A DNA stretch of 64,000 nucleotides, taken from NCBI GenBank assembly GCA_016795325.1, contig JAEUHY010000050.1:1-64000 (forward strand). Reading direction: 5' to 3'. The DNA comes from Planctomycetota bacterium. Its GTDB lineage: Bacteria; Planctomycetota; UBA1135; GCA-002686595. The notes below the pieces were generated by a model. It saw nothing but the letters and a program-made list of their open reading frames with translations, had not been told where the DNA came from and ran no database searches. How positions within the stretch are numbered: the first letter of the stretch is position 1; each line of letters starts with the position of its first letter. Made by a program: the position numbers and the translations under genes. Below, piece by piece: positions 1-10,154 of the stretch.

Positions 1-426
1 GCGGTACACGTCGATCGTGTAGCTCATCGTCTGGAACGTGTAGAACGAGATGCCCACGGGCAGCACCACCGAGGTCCATTCGATGCGCGTGTGTCCGAGC
101 GCGACGAGCGCCGCGTTCAGGGTCTCGACGCCGAAGTTTGCATACTTGAAATAGCCGAGCAGGCCCAAGTTGGCGACGCACGAGAGCCACAGCCACGGTT
201 TGCCGGTTTCGCCACGTTCTTGGGCGCGTGTGATCCGAGCGCCCGCGGTGTAGTCGAGCGCTGTGGAGAGCACCATCAGCAGCACGAAGTCGGGCCGCCA
301 CCAGCCGTAAAAGAAGAAGCTGGCTACGGTGATCCAAGCGGAGCGAGCCGCTTTCGGGATCAAGTAGTAGACGGTCAGGAAGACCGGCAGAAACCAATAC
401 AGGAAGATCGCGCTGGCGAAGATCAC
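1..426 (-). CDS. AlgI-like membrane-bound O-acyltransferase (MBOAT), 5' part only
   Basis: Reading the minus strand from a GTG at 426 gives 142 codons that stay open to the window edge, so the C-terminal part, with the expected catalytic His, lies outside. The visible part matches the N-terminus of AlgI/DltB-type acyltransferases. These are polytopic inner-membrane proteins that move acetyl or acyl groups onto exported polysaccharides. It begins with a hydrophobic helix (FASAIFLYWFLPVFL), then FFFYGWWRPDF, the family signature FKYANFGVE and a segment reading LPVGISFYTFQTMSYTIDVY. Family membership is clear; the substrate (alginate, cellulose or another glycan) is not. The start is my choice because GTG directly precedes IFASAIF, a usual family start. 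No strong ribosome site is visible. Confidence 0.88.
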   Translation of the reverse strand, partial: MIFASAIFLYWFLPVFLTVYYLIPKAARSAWITVASFFFYGWWRPDFVLLMVLSTALDYTAGARITRAQERGETGKPWLWLSCVANLGLLGYFKYANFGVETLNAALVALGHTRIEWTSVVLPVGISFYTFQTMSYTIDVYR

Positions 427-537
427 GGATCTCGCGCACCGTCTCTCTCGCGCTGCGAGTCCGCCCGACTGCCGCGCTGCCCGTTATTCTACGGGCCTTC
501 GTGAGGCCGGCTTCGGAGTCTGCGAGAAAACCCAACC

Positions 538-1626
538 ATGAATCACATCGTCGTCACGAGAGTTGTCGGCGCCTGCCTGGCTGCCGCTGTGTTCGCGGTG
601 ACCGCTCCCGCGCAAAGCTGCGGCGACACGTTTACCACCGATTTCAGCACTACGTTCCTAGGCGGCTGGACCTGGGGCGGGCCGCAGCAAAGCACGCCCG
701 CGAGCGGCGGATTCCCCGGCGCGTACTTGCGCACCGTGGACATCGATACCTTCGCTCCGCAGCTGCGCACGAGCGGCCCATCGGTCTTTACCGGCGATTA
801 TCGAACAGCACGCGTCAGCGCTCTCGGCGTCGACCTGCGCTCCTTCGCGATCGACTTCCCCACATCCTGCCAGCGCCCGCTCTCGCTGGTGCTCACGAAC
901 GACAACGGCACGCCGGGGAACTTCGCCGACGACGTGTACGTGTACTTCGTTTCGCCCGACGACATTCCGTGCGTCGACGGTTTGTGGCGCAGCTATTCGG
1001 TCGCCGTTCCGTCGCAGTCGACGACGCTGCCCGCGGGCTGGGGCGTGGATCCGAACACCACGCTCACGCCCAACCAAGCCTGGACGCGCGTGGTCACCTC
1101 GGTGAGCTCGGTGACGTGGTTCTACGGCGATCCGACCTTCTTCTTCATCTTCCAGCAGTGGACCGTCGGCGCGGACAATTTGGCGATCGCCTTCGACGGC
1201 GGCGCGACGACCTACTGCACCTCGCAACGCAACTCCGCCGGCTGTCAGCCGCGCGTCGACGCCGACGGTACGCCGAGCGTCTCGCAGGCGACGCCGTTCC
1301 TCATCTCGTGCGCCGACGTCGTGAGCCAGAAGTCGGGCCTCTTCTTCTACGGCCCCGGCCGCCAAGCCGTCCCGTACAGCGGCGGCTTGCTGTGCGCGAG
1401 CTTGCCGCTGCGCCGCACGCCGGTGCTCAACTCGGGCGGTTCGCCCTCGGGCACGGACTGCACGGGCGTGTTCAACTTCGACCTCAACGGCTGGATCCAG
1501 ACCGGCAACGATCCGGCGCTGCAGCCGGGCGTCGAGCTCTACGGCCAGTTCTGGAGCCGCGACCCGCAGGCCGCGAACACGAACGTCAACTTCTCGAACG
1601 CGCTCGCGCTGCGCGTGTGCAACTGA
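538..1626 (+). CDS. secreted protein with C-terminal cysteine-bearing module (copy 1 of 3)
   Basis: 362 residues. Residues 1-26 form a signal peptide (MNHIVV..., hydrophobic core, cleavage probably after APA or APAQ). The middle (about 30-220) is rich in Ser, Thr and aromatic residues, like a beta-sandwich, and I do not recognise it. Residues 226-362 are a module also found at the C-terminus of the proteins ending at 20422 and 27831. It starts YCTS, has a Cys 9 residues later, then GTPSV, GLFFYG, a Leu-Cys, SGGSP, and ends with a W-x-RDP motif and NFSNAL. Because it is always C-terminal and on exported proteins, it may serve for surface display or export; this is inference. The gene stands alone between the divergent acyltransferase and the lipoprotein gene downstream. 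Confidence 0.75.
   Translation: MNHIVVTRVVGACLAAAVFAVTAPAQSCGDTFTTDFSTTFLGGWTWGGPQQSTPASGGFPGAYLRTVDIDTFAPQLRTSGPSVFTGDYRTARVSALGVDLRSFAIDFPTSCQRPLSLVLTNDNGTPGNFADDVYVYFVSPDDIPCVDGLWRSYSVAVPSQSTTLPAGWGVDPNTTLTPNQAWTRVVTSVSSVTWFYGDPTFFFIFQQWTVGADNLAIAFDGGATTYCTSQRNSAGCQPRVDADGTPSVSQATPFLISCADVVSQKSGLFFYGPGRQAVPYSGGLLCASLPLRRTPVLNSGGSPSGTDCTGVFNFDLNGWIQTGNDPALQPGVELYGQFWSRDPQAANTNVNFSNALALRVCN
1213..1623 (+). other. C-terminal YCT...W-x-RDP module, copy 1
   Basis: This encodes residues 226-362 of the upstream secreted protein. It shares the YCT start, GTPSV, a G-L-(F/I)-(F/L)-Y strand, SGGSP and W-x-RDP with the modules at 19997-20419 and 27415-27828. It is the most divergent of the three copies and carries extra cysteines, including one as the next-to-last residue. 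Confidence 0.7.
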
Positions 1627-1676
1627 CCCCGCGGCGCCGCCCGTCGACGTTGGACGAGCGGCGCTTCACGAACGCG

Positions 1677-1701
1677 CACAGCGCGCGCGCGGCGTGCGCT
1701 G
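1677..1701 (+). other. hairpin downstream of the secreted-protein gene
   Basis: An inverted repeat CACAGCGC / GCGCTGTG (1677-1684 and 1694-1701) has no following T-run. It could help end transcription or be chance in GC-rich DNA. Confidence 0.2.
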
Positions 1702-1747
1702 TGGGCCAGCGCAGAATGGGGCGATCCCGTCGTCGGAGAGACTCCAC

Positions 1748-3013
1748 ATGCGCTCGTCCACACTTCTGTTTCTCGGTTCGCTGCTCGCAGCGGCGTGTCG
1801 TTCGACGCCTCTGCCACCGTCTCGCCCGAGTCCTTCGACGCTTGAGCTCATCGGAACTCGTGCTACGGCGGTTGGCTCGGGCATGTCCAGTTGGTCGTTC
1901 CTTCCCGGAACGATGCGCCTGCTCGGCGACGGAGGTCGCGCGGAAGACCTCAGACTCGTCGGTGTCGAGGAGCTACTTGAGCAGAACCTCGTTGTGGCGA
2001 CCGTAGACCCGGCGGCGGTGGTGTGGCGGCGCAAAGCGGGCTTCATGGACGGACGCCGGTCGTCCGTCATGGGGCTGGCGCCAATCGCAGATCGCGATGG
2101 AACGCAGTGTGTGCTCCTCGTTGGCGTCATCGAAGGAACAACTGGCGCGTTCGAGCTCGACGTGGGGGCCCGCACGGTCCATCAGATCGGTCCGAACGAC
2201 AAGACATGTCTCCCGTCTCTGGACGGGCCGATCGAAGAGTTCGAAGACATCAACGGTGATGGGCGTCGCGAATTCGTCGCGACCTTCCGTGGTGATGAAC
2301 TTCTCTTCGTGGATCCTTCGTCAGGCGCGGTCGTGCGAACAAGCCCGCTCTCCTTGACGAACGCGACTGTGTCCAGATTGGAACGGGTTGGCGTCTGGGG
2401 GCGTGGTCGAGGATCCGGCGTCGCGTTCGCCGCAACGAAGTGGACCGGAGAGCCTGCGTCGACGCTGTTTGGGGTCGTGTGGCCTTTCAGCGAACAAGCA
2501 GGTTGGAGCATCTCGTTTCCGATGAAGAGCCGCTACGGGTTGAACGTCGATCTGTTGAAGCTCGCCGACCTGGACGGAGACGACGTCGAGGAACTCGTGC
2601 TCGACGCGGATCTGCGCGGAGTGCAGCCCGCGGACCCGGCGCGCGTTTCTTGCGTCAGCGGTCGCACTGGGGACTTGCTCTGGAGCACCGCAGTGTGCGA
2701 CGCCACTCTCGGGCTCTGGTCCCGGATGTGCCTCATCGACGACCGCGACGGCGACGGACTGCGTGACGTGCTCGTTGCGCGACCGGGTGGACCGCCGCAG
2801 CACCCTTTTGTGGTTTTGTCAGCGCGCGACGGGCGCGTGCTCGGCAGCGTCGCGGCGCCGCCAGGGGCTTCCTCCGAACTCGGGGCCGAGTTGGACAGCG
2901 CACTTGGTCGCGACGAGGCGGGGAGCCTGCGCTGCTTCGTGGCGGCGGGAGACCCTCGCGAAACCGACGACGGCGTCGTCTGGCTCCTCGAACTCGAGCC
3001 GCCGCAACGCTGA
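1748..3013 (+). CDS. FG-GAP/VCBS-repeat lipoprotein
   Basis: 421 residues from ATG 1748, chosen because a GGAGAG ribosome site lies just upstream and the protein then starts with a signal peptide ending in LLAAAC (Cys17, a likely lipidation site). The mature part carries at least three FG-GAP/VCBS-type calcium loops: DINGDGRREF, DLDGDDVEEL and DRDGDGLRD. These occur in beta-propeller proteins related to the integrin alpha head, which usually bind Ca2+ and act outside the cytoplasm. No enzymatic motif is visible. The gene converges on mutS, with the two stop codons only a few bases apart. The specific role is unknown. Confidence 0.75.
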   Translation: MRSSTLLFLGSLLAAACRSTPLPPSRPSPSTLELIGTRATAVGSGMSSWSFLPGTMRLLGDGGRAEDLRLVGVEELLEQNLVVATVDPAAVVWRRKAGFMDGRRSSVMGLAPIADRDGTQCVLLVGVIEGTTGAFELDVGARTVHQIGPNDKTCLPSLDGPIEEFEDINGDGRREFVATFRGDELLFVDPSSGAVVRTSPLSLTNATVSRLERVGVWGRGRGSGVAFAATKWTGEPASTLFGVVWPFSEQAGWSISFPMKSRYGLNVDLLKLADLDGDDVEELVLDADLRGVQPADPARVSCVSGRTGDLLWSTAVCDATLGLWSRMCLIDDRDGDGLRDVLVARPGGPPQHPFVVLSARDGRVLGSVAAPPGASSELGAELDSALGRDEAGSLRCFVAAGDPRETDDGVVWLLELEPPQR

Positions 3014-3019
3014 GCTTCG

Positions 3020-5662
3020 CTAGAGAAGCTCGCGCAGCCGCTTGAGCTCGAGCAAGGCCTCGATCGGCGAGAGTTTGTCGGGGTCGAGCTTTTGGAGCGC
3101 CGTTTCGACGCGCGAGCGTTCCGGCCCGAACAGCGAGAGCTGACCGGCGTTCTTCTGCGCCGGCGCGCCCTTGTGCGAGGAGATGCGCGGCACGAGGTCT
3201 TCGTTGTCGGCTTCGAGGTCGCGCAGGATCTGCTTGGCGCGTGTGATGAGCTCGACCGGCACGCCGGCGAGGCGCGCGACGTGGATGCCGTAGCTGCGGT
3301 CGGTGCCGCCCTCGACGATGCGGTGCAGAAAGACGATCTCGTCCTGGTATTCGCGCACCGCGACCGACTTGTTGCACACGCCCGGCAAGCGCGCGGCGAG
3401 CTCGGTGAGCTGGTGGTAGTGCGTCGCGAACAGCGTGCGCGCGCCGATCTTCTCGTGCAGGTGCTCGACGATCGCCCAGGCGAGCGCGAGGCCGTCGAAG
3501 GTGCTCGTGCCGCGGCCGACCTCGTCGAGCACGACGAGCGAACGCGCTGACGCGTTGTTGAGGATGCCCGCGACCTCGACCATCTCGACCATGAACGTCG
3601 AGGCGTTGCGGCTGATGTCGTCGGCCGAACCGACGCGCGTGAAGATGCGGTCGACCACGCCGATCTTGGCCTTGCGCGCCGGCACGAACGAACCGATCTG
3701 CGCCAGCAACACGATCAGCGCCGTCTGGCGGATGTAGGTCGACTTACCGGCCATGTTGGGGCCGGTGAGGATCGTGATGCGCCGCGCGTCGCGGTCGAGC
3801 ACGCTGTCGTTGGGCACGAAGGCCTCGGCGCCGGCCATGCGCTCGATCACCGGATGGCGGCCGTCTTCGATCGACAGCAGATCGCCGGAGTCGAGCGTCG
3901 GCGCGCTGTAGCGATTTTCCGCGGCGCGTTGCGCGAGCGAAGCAAGCACGTCCACCAGCGCCAGCGCCTTGGCCGTGTCGAGCACCCGCCCGACGTGGCG
4001 CGCGGTCTCGTCGCGCAGCTCGCTGAAGATCTCGTACTCGAGGTCGCGCGAGCGCTCCTCGGCCTTGAGCACCTTGCCTTCGAACTCCTTGAGTTCGGGC
4101 GTGATGTAGCGCTCGGCGTTTTTGACCGTTTGCTTGCGGATGTAGCTCTCGGGCACGCGCTCGATCTGCCCGCGCGGCACCTCGAGGTAGTAGCCGAACA
4201 CCGAGTTGAAGCCGATCTTGAGCCCGCTCAGCCCGGTGCGCGCGATCTCTTCGCCCTGGAAGCGCGCCATCCACGTCTTGCCGTCGCCCGCGATCTGCAC
4301 GAGCTCGTCGAGCTCGGCGCTGAAGCCCGCGCGCACCAGCCCGCCGTCCTTGAGCGACAGCGGCGGCGCGTCGACGAGCGTGCGGCGGATGCGCGCCGTG
4401 AGCTCCTCGAGCGGATCGAGCTGCGCGAGCGTTTCGCCCAGAATCGCCGAGTAAACGTGCTCGAGCTTGGCGCGCAACTTGGGCACGACCTCGAGCGACT
4501 GCGCGAGACCGGCGAGGTCGCGCGCGTTGGCGCGGCCCGTCGAAACCTTGCTGACGAGGCGCTCGATGTCGAGCACGTCGCGCAACAGCTCGCGCGTGTC
4601 CTCGCGCAGGAACGGCGAGTCGACGAACTCTGCGACGCCGCGTTGGCGGTGGAGGATCGCGTCGACCTTGCGCAGCGGCGCGAGCAGCCACTCGCGCAGC
4701 AGGCGCCCGCCCATCGGCGTGAGCGTCGCGTCGAGCGTCGCCAGCAAGCTGCCTTCGATGCGGCCCTCGCGCTGCGTCTTCACGAGCTCGAGGCACGAGC
4801 GTGTCGCGCGGTCGAGCAGCAAGTAACCGCTGGTTTCGACGAGCTCGATGCGGCGCACGTGCTCACACGCGCTGCGCTGCGTCTCCTCGAGGTATTCGAT
4901 CAACGCGCCGGCCGCCGGGACGATCGCGGAGCTGTCTTCGAGCCCGAAACCTTCGACCGTCGCGACCTTGAAGTGCCGGCACAACGCGCGCAACGCCGTG
5001 TCGCGGTCGAAACGCCACTCCTCGCGCGGGCTCTGCGTCAGGCCTTGGAACCCGCCCAGCGCTTGCGCGAGCTCCGGGCGCTTCTCGGCCAGCGTCGTGG
5101 CGACGAGCAGTTCGCTCGGCGCGATGCGGCCGAGCTCGCTCTCGACTTCGCGCAGCGGGCACTCGCTCGCTTGGAAGCGTCCGGTCGAGATGTCGACCCA
5201 CGCGATGCCGGCGCGCGTTCCGGCGCAGTGCAGCGCCGCGAGGAAGTTGTTCTCGCGCGCGTTGAGCGCGTCTTCTTCGGTGATCGTGCCGGCCGTCACC
5301 ACGCGCACGATCGCGCGTTCGACGATGCCCTTGGCCGTGCGCGGGTCTTCCATCTGCTCGCAGATGGCGACCTTGAAGCCCTTGCGCACCAGGCGCATCA
5401 GGTAGCTCTCGTAGGCCTTCACCGGCACGCCGGCCATCGGCAGCGCCGCGTCGCCCTTGTCACGCGAGGTGAGCGTGATGCCGAGTTCGCGCGAGGCGGT
5501 CACCGCGTCCTCGCCGAACAGCTCGTAAAAATCGCCCATGCGGAAGAACAGCAGGGCGTCCGGCTGGTCGCGCTTGGCGCGCTGGAACTGCGCCATCATC
5601 GGGGTCGGCGCCGCGCCGCGGGCGGCGGGCGGGTCGACGAAGGCGCCTTGCTGGGGTTTCAC
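3020..5662 (-). CDS. mutS: DNA mismatch repair protein MutS
   Basis: 880 residues, the normal family length (about 850-880). MutS binds mismatches and small loops and recruits MutL with its ATPase. The mismatch-contacting F-Y-E motif is present (GDFYELF, residues 45-47), after the usual PMMAQFQ and LLFFRMGDF. The C-terminal ATPase has Walker A GPNMAGKST near residue 633, Walker B LDEVGRGTST and the ATHYHQLTEL switch. The frame is open further upstream, but that extension is basic and Gly/Ala-rich and unlike MutS. I prefer GTG 5662, which puts the conserved start about 20 residues in; ATG near 5599 is an alternative. It is divergent from the COG3014 lipoprotein gene, with about 200 bp between. 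Confidence 0.95.
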   Translation of the reverse strand: MKPQQGAFVDPPAARGAAPTPMMAQFQRAKRDQPDALLFFRMGDFYELFGEDAVTASRELGITLTSRDKGDAALPMAGVPVKAYESYLMRLVRKGFKVAICEQMEDPRTAKGIVERAIVRVVTAGTITEEDALNARENNFLAALHCAGTRAGIAWVDISTGRFQASECPLREVESELGRIAPSELLVATTLAEKRPELAQALGGFQGLTQSPREEWRFDRDTALRALCRHFKVATVEGFGLEDSSAIVPAAGALIEYLEETQRSACEHVRRIELVETSGYLLLDRATRSCLELVKTQREGRIEGSLLATLDATLTPMGGRLLREWLLAPLRKVDAILHRQRGVAEFVDSPFLREDTRELLRDVLDIERLVSKVSTGRANARDLAGLAQSLEVVPKLRAKLEHVYSAILGETLAQLDPLEELTARIRRTLVDAPPLSLKDGGLVRAGFSAELDELVQIAGDGKTWMARFQGEEIARTGLSGLKIGFNSVFGYYLEVPRGQIERVPESYIRKQTVKNAERYITPELKEFEGKVLKAEERSRDLEYEIFSELRDETARHVGRVLDTAKALALVDVLASLAQRAAENRYSAPTLDSGDLLSIEDGRHPVIERMAGAEAFVPNDSVLDRDARRITILTGPNMAGKSTYIRQTALIVLLAQIGSFVPARKAKIGVVDRIFTRVGSADDISRNASTFMVEMVEVAGILNNASARSLVVLDEVGRGTSTFDGLALAWAIVEHLHEKIGARTLFATHYHQLTELAARLPGVCNKSVAVREYQDEIVFLHRIVEGGTDRSYGIHVARLAGVPVELITRAKQILRDLEADNEDLVPRISSHKGAPAQKNAGQLSLFGPERSRVETALQKLDPDKLSPIEALLELKRLRELL

Positions 5663-5740
5663 GCGGGGAGGGGCGGACGGGCTCGAAACGACTGGGGACG
5701 GCAACGGGGCCCGGTCGAAATCCTGGCCCCAAGACTGCAG

Positions 5741-5768
5741 TCTATAGAGGACACTCTCGCCGACCCAA
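5741..5768 (-). promoter_or_regulatory. possible sigma-70-type promoter for mutS
   Basis: On the minus strand TTGGGT (plus-strand 5763-5768) is followed after 16 bp by TATAGA (5741-5746), about 80 bp before the chosen GTG. It is the only TATA-like element in the divergent gap. If real, it supports a mutS start downstream of it. Confidence 0.35.
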
Positions 5769-5865
5769 CGGCGCGCGCAGCGCCCCGCGGCGCCGCACGG
5801 CCCTGACGCCGCGCGGCCCGCCGCTTGCTTGCGCGCGCGGCCCCACGCGAACGCTTCCAACGACC

Positions 5866-7284
5866 TTGCCCGTGCCCCAAGTCCGCCAACAACGCTCGCC
5901 GCGCCCGAGCCGCCCAACGCCCGCGCTCGCGTTCGCCTGCTTGGGCCTGGGCTTGCTCTCGGCCTGCCGCAGCTACTCCGACCGCACCGCGGGAGCGCTC
6001 GTGCACTTCCAGTCGGGCCGCTTCGAAGAGGCGCGCACCGAGTTCGCCGATGAGAAGGTCACGGGCTCGCCGTTCTTGGCCGGGGCCGAGGCGGGGATGA
6101 GCGCGCTGGCGGCCGGTGAGTGGGACACGGCGCAGGCCCACTTCGATCAGGCCGCTGCGGCGGTGGAGGAGTTCGAGGAGCGCGCGATCCTCGGCGCGGA
6201 AGCGGTGGGTGAGGAGTTCAGCTCGCTGCTGCTCAACGAGTCGATGGCGGCCTATCCGGGCGAGGGCTACGAGCGTGCGCAGCTGCACGCGGCGCTCGCG
6301 CTCACGTACCTCGCGCGCGGCGACCTCGACGGCGTGTACGTCGAGACGCGGCGCGCGAACAAACTCGTCGAGAGCGACGAGAAGCTCTACGAGAAGAAGT
6401 ACGCCGCCGGCGGGTTCGCGCACTTCATGTCGGCGGTGAGCTACGAACTGCAGCGCCGCTACGACGAGGCGTACATCGACTACAACCGCATGGTCGAGAA
6501 GGGCGTGGGCGTCGAGATCGCGGGGCGCGCGCTCGTGCGCATCGCGCAGCGGCTGCGCTACGACGACGTGCTCGAGGGGCTGGTCGCCGCGCACGGCGAG
6601 CCGGCGAACGTGCCCGAAAATGCCGCACAAATCGTCGTGATCGCTGGCGTCGGCCTGGGGCCCTACAAGCAGGAGCAGACCGTTGCTCTGCCCGCGCCGC
6701 GCGGGCTGATCCAGTACTCGATCCCAGTGTTCGTCGCGCGCCCGCAGCCGGTGAACGCGCTCGAGCTGCGCGTCGACGGCGGCGCTCCGCTGCGCACCAG
6801 CGTGGTCGAGAGCGTGAGCGCGGTCGCCGCGGAAAACCTGCGCGACCGCATGGCTTGGTTGTCGGCGCGCGCGCTGCTGCGCAGCGGCTTGAAGTACGGA
6901 CTGACCGCAGCGGCCAGCCACGCCGCCGAAAAGGAGCACGGCCCCGGCGCAGGCGTCGCGGTTGCGCTCGCTGGCGCCCTGTTCACCGCCGCGACCGAGC
7001 GCGCCGACACGCGCTCGTGGTTGACGACGCCCGACACCTGGCAAGCTGCGCGGCTGTTCGTCGCGCCCGGCGAACACGAGTTGTTCCTCGACGCGCTCGG
7101 CGGGCAGTCGCTTTTCCTCGGCCGCGTGACGCTCGCGCCCGGCGAAACCGTGTTCGTGCTCGCGCGCTCGCTCGGCGGCGCGCTCTACGCCCACCGCATC
7201 GGCGGCGAGTCGCTCGACTCAGCGCCTCCGGCGGCCACCTCCACGCCCCCCGATTCCTCCGCTACGAATCAGGTCCAGCCATGA
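5866..7284 (+). CDS. COG3014-type lipoprotein with TPR-like repeats
   Basis: 472 residues from TTG 5866 (a GTG two codons on is equally possible). The leader ends at a lipobox LSAC, Cys34. Residues about 45-220 look helical and repeat-like (FQSGRFEEA, LAAGEWDTA, LARGDLDG), as in tetratricopeptide proteins. A conserved segment IVVIAGVGLGPYKQE follows, and then a beta-rich C-terminal half ending in a low-complexity tail. This arrangement matches COG3014, an uncharacterised family that in gammaproteobacteria sits beside ycfL and lpoB, exactly as here. The stop overlaps the next start (ATGA), so the genes are translationally coupled. It is likely an outer-membrane lipoprotein working with LpoB in peptidoglycan synthesis; that role is inferred from context. 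Confidence 0.8.
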   Translation: MPVPQVRQQRSPRPSRPTPALAFACLGLGLLSACRSYSDRTAGALVHFQSGRFEEARTEFADEKVTGSPFLAGAEAGMSALAAGEWDTAQAHFDQAAAAVEEFEERAILGAEAVGEEFSSLLLNESMAAYPGEGYERAQLHAALALTYLARGDLDGVYVETRRANKLVESDEKLYEKKYAAGGFAHFMSAVSYELQRRYDEAYIDYNRMVEKGVGVEIAGRALVRIAQRLRYDDVLEGLVAAHGEPANVPENAAQIVVIAGVGLGPYKQEQTVALPAPRGLIQYSIPVFVARPQPVNALELRVDGGAPLRTSVVESVSAVAAENLRDRMAWLSARALLRSGLKYGLTAAASHAAEKEHGPGAGVAVALAGALFTAATERADTRSWLTTPDTWQAARLFVAPGEHELFLDALGGQSLFLGRVTLAPGETVFVLARSLGGALYAHRIGGESLDSAPPAATSTPPDSSATNQVQP

Positions 7285-7715
7285 ACCACAAACTTCTGTC
7301 GCTCTCCCGCGCACCGCTGTTCGCCGCCGGTCTCGCGTTGCTCACCGCCTGCGTCAGCGAGCCGCGCGGCTCGTACAACACGATCAGCGGGAGCGAAAAC
7401 TCCGGCGAATCCACGCGCTTTTCGCCCAACCGCGACCTCGAGAACTCGCTCGAGACGCGCAACATCGTCAAGGTGCGCAAGGACGGCATGCTCATCATCC
7501 AGTTCGAGCTCGTGAACAAGCTCGACCGCGCGCTGAGCTTCCAGTGGGGCATCGAGTGGTACGACCGGGCGGGCCTGGTGCTCGACTACGGTCCGGGCCA
7601 CTACTCGCCGGAGCGCTTGTCGGCGCGCCAGTCCAAGACCATCAAGATCGTCGCTCCCTCGCCCGACGCCGAGAGCTGGAAGCTCCAGGTCGGCTCACGC
7701 GACGAAGCGCGCTGA
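7281..7715 (+). CDS. YcfL-family lipoprotein
   Basis: 144 residues. ATG 7281 overlaps the preceding stop. The signal peptide ends LTAC, with Cys24 as the lipidation site. The mature domain is a small beta-sandwich type with the YcfL-like run FELVNKLDR, FQWGIEWYD and GLVLDYG, and ends in a WKLQVGS strand. YcfL is encoded next to lpoB in E. coli and Vibrio; its function is unknown. It lies about 50 bp ahead of lpoB in the same direction, so the three lipoproteins form one unit. Confidence 0.8.
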   Translation: MNHKLLSLSRAPLFAAGLALLTACVSEPRGSYNTISGSENSGESTRFSPNRDLENSLETRNIVKVRKDGMLIIQFELVNKLDRALSFQWGIEWYDRAGLVLDYGPGHYSPERLSARQSKTIKIVAPSPDAESWKLQVGSRDEAR

Positions 7716-7767
7716 TCCTTCGACGCCGACGCACCAACCACCGAACACTTCTGCACTCCAACGAACC

Positions 7768-8400
7768 ATGAAGAACTTCACCCTTTCGCTTTCGCTCCTG
7801 TCCCTCACCGCGCTCGGCGCCTGCAGCTCGATCAACTACGACGACCCCAACAAGGTCGAGACGGTCAACCTGGGCTTCGGCTCGACCGACCTGCAGTCGA
7901 TCGCCGACAAGATGGTCCAGTCGCTGCTCTCGAGCCCCGGCCTGCAGTACATCGACCACTCCGGCAAGGGCGACGACAAGCGCGTCGTGCTCTACACCGG
8001 CAACGTCAACAACCGCACCGGCGAGCACATCGACACCTCGAGCATCACCGACACGATCCGCACCTCGCTGCTCAAGAGCGGCCGCTTCCGCCTCGCCGCG
8101 AGCAACCAAGGCCAGGACGAACTGGGCAGCCAAGTGCGCTTCCAGATGGAGTCGGGCCGCGTCGATCCGAACCTGATCCGCCAGTTCGGCAAGCAGATCG
8201 GCGCCGACGCGGTGATGTACGGCAACCTGCGCTCGATCGAGAAGGAGCGCCAGCGCAGCCTGGAGAGCGGCGGCAAGAAGACCGAGGACGTCTACTACAA
8301 GTTCACGCTCGAAGTCGTGAACATCGAGACCAGCGAGGTCATCTGGATGGAGGAGAAGGAGATCCGCAAGTCCAAGAAGACCGGCCTGTTCGGCGGCTGA
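7768..8400 (+). CDS. lpoB: penicillin-binding protein activator LpoB
   Basis: 210 residues with a lipoprotein signal (LGAC, Cys19). In E. coli, LpoB is an outer-membrane lipoprotein that reaches through the periplasm to switch on the bifunctional peptidoglycan synthase PBP1B. Family marks are LQSIADKMVQSLL, the GNVNNRTGEHIDTSSI stretch, and the C-terminal ADAVMYGNLRSIEK followed by LEVVNIETSEVIWMEEKEIRK. The N-terminal disordered linker of the E. coli protein is nearly absent here, so the reach is short. It is the last gene of the lipoprotein cluster and is followed by a strong terminator hairpin shared with the convergent ugd gene. Confidence 0.9.
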   Translation: MKNFTLSLSLLSLTALGACSSINYDDPNKVETVNLGFGSTDLQSIADKMVQSLLSSPGLQYIDHSGKGDDKRVVLYTGNVNNRTGEHIDTSSITDTIRTSLLKSGRFRLAASNQGQDELGSQVRFQMESGRVDPNLIRQFGKQIGADAVMYGNLRSIEKERQRSLESGGKKTEDVYYKFTLEVVNIETSEVIWMEEKEIRKSKKTGLFGG

Positions 8401-8437
8401 TCGCGCGGTTGCCGGTACGGCGCCCGACGCACAAACA

Positions 8438-8487
8438 CCGCGGCCCGCGCGACTCCTTCCACGGAGCGCGCGGGCCGCGGTTGTTTT
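8438..8487. terminator. bidirectional intrinsic terminator between lpoB and ugd
   Basis: A perfect 14-bp stem (8438-8451 with 8467-8480) with a 15-nt loop is followed on the plus strand by TTGTTTT. On the minus strand it is followed by TGTTTGT. It sits between two convergent stops and can end both transcripts. Confidence 0.85.
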
Positions 8488-8497
8488 CGCGGACCGT

Positions 8498-9799
<1,302 letters not shown>

Positions 9800-10078
9800 G
9801 GGGGAATTCGAGGGTCAGAAGGTTGCCAGTCGAGATGCGCGAGCAGGTCGGGGGCCCCAGGAAAGGGGGCCCGTCAGCGGCCACCGTGTCGAGGCGGGGT
9901 CCTCGACGCGGCGGGGCGCCTCCGCTGTCTGCACCTTGGGGAAGCTTGTGTGGGGCCTTTCGGACGGGCCGCCGGTGCAGGTGGAGTCGGAGGGCGGAGC
10001 AAGATACCGTTGGGTGCTGGCCGTGGAACTACGCGCAACACGCCATCCGACCCGCCAGGATCGGACGCCAACCCCAAG

Positions 10079-10154
10079 GGGCGATTAACTCAGCGGCTAG
10101 AGTGCGTCCCTTACAAGGACGAAGTCGGGGGTTCGAATCCCTCATCGCCCACCA
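10079..10154 (+). tRNA. tRNA-Val, anticodon TAC, CCA encoded
   Basis: The full cloverleaf folds by eye. The acceptor stem is GGGCGAT (10079-10085) with ATCGCCC (10144-10150); the D stem is ACTC/GAGT; the anticodon stem is CGTCC/GGACG with a seven-base loop holding TAC at 10112-10114; the T arm is GGGGG-TTCGAAT-CCCTC. A discriminator A and genomic CCA follow (10151-10154). It reads GTA and GTG valine codons. The methyltransferase gene on the opposite strand ends inside it. Confidence 0.95.

Noticed and set aside
3854..5806. Plus-strand open frame of 650 codons opposite mutS
   Set aside because: Antisense shadow of mutS; no motif and biased composition.
9888..9907. Hairpin GTCGAGG/CCTCGAC in the ugd-tRNA gap
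   Set aside because: Seven-bp stem without a T-run in very GC-rich DNA, no clear role; not listed as a feature.
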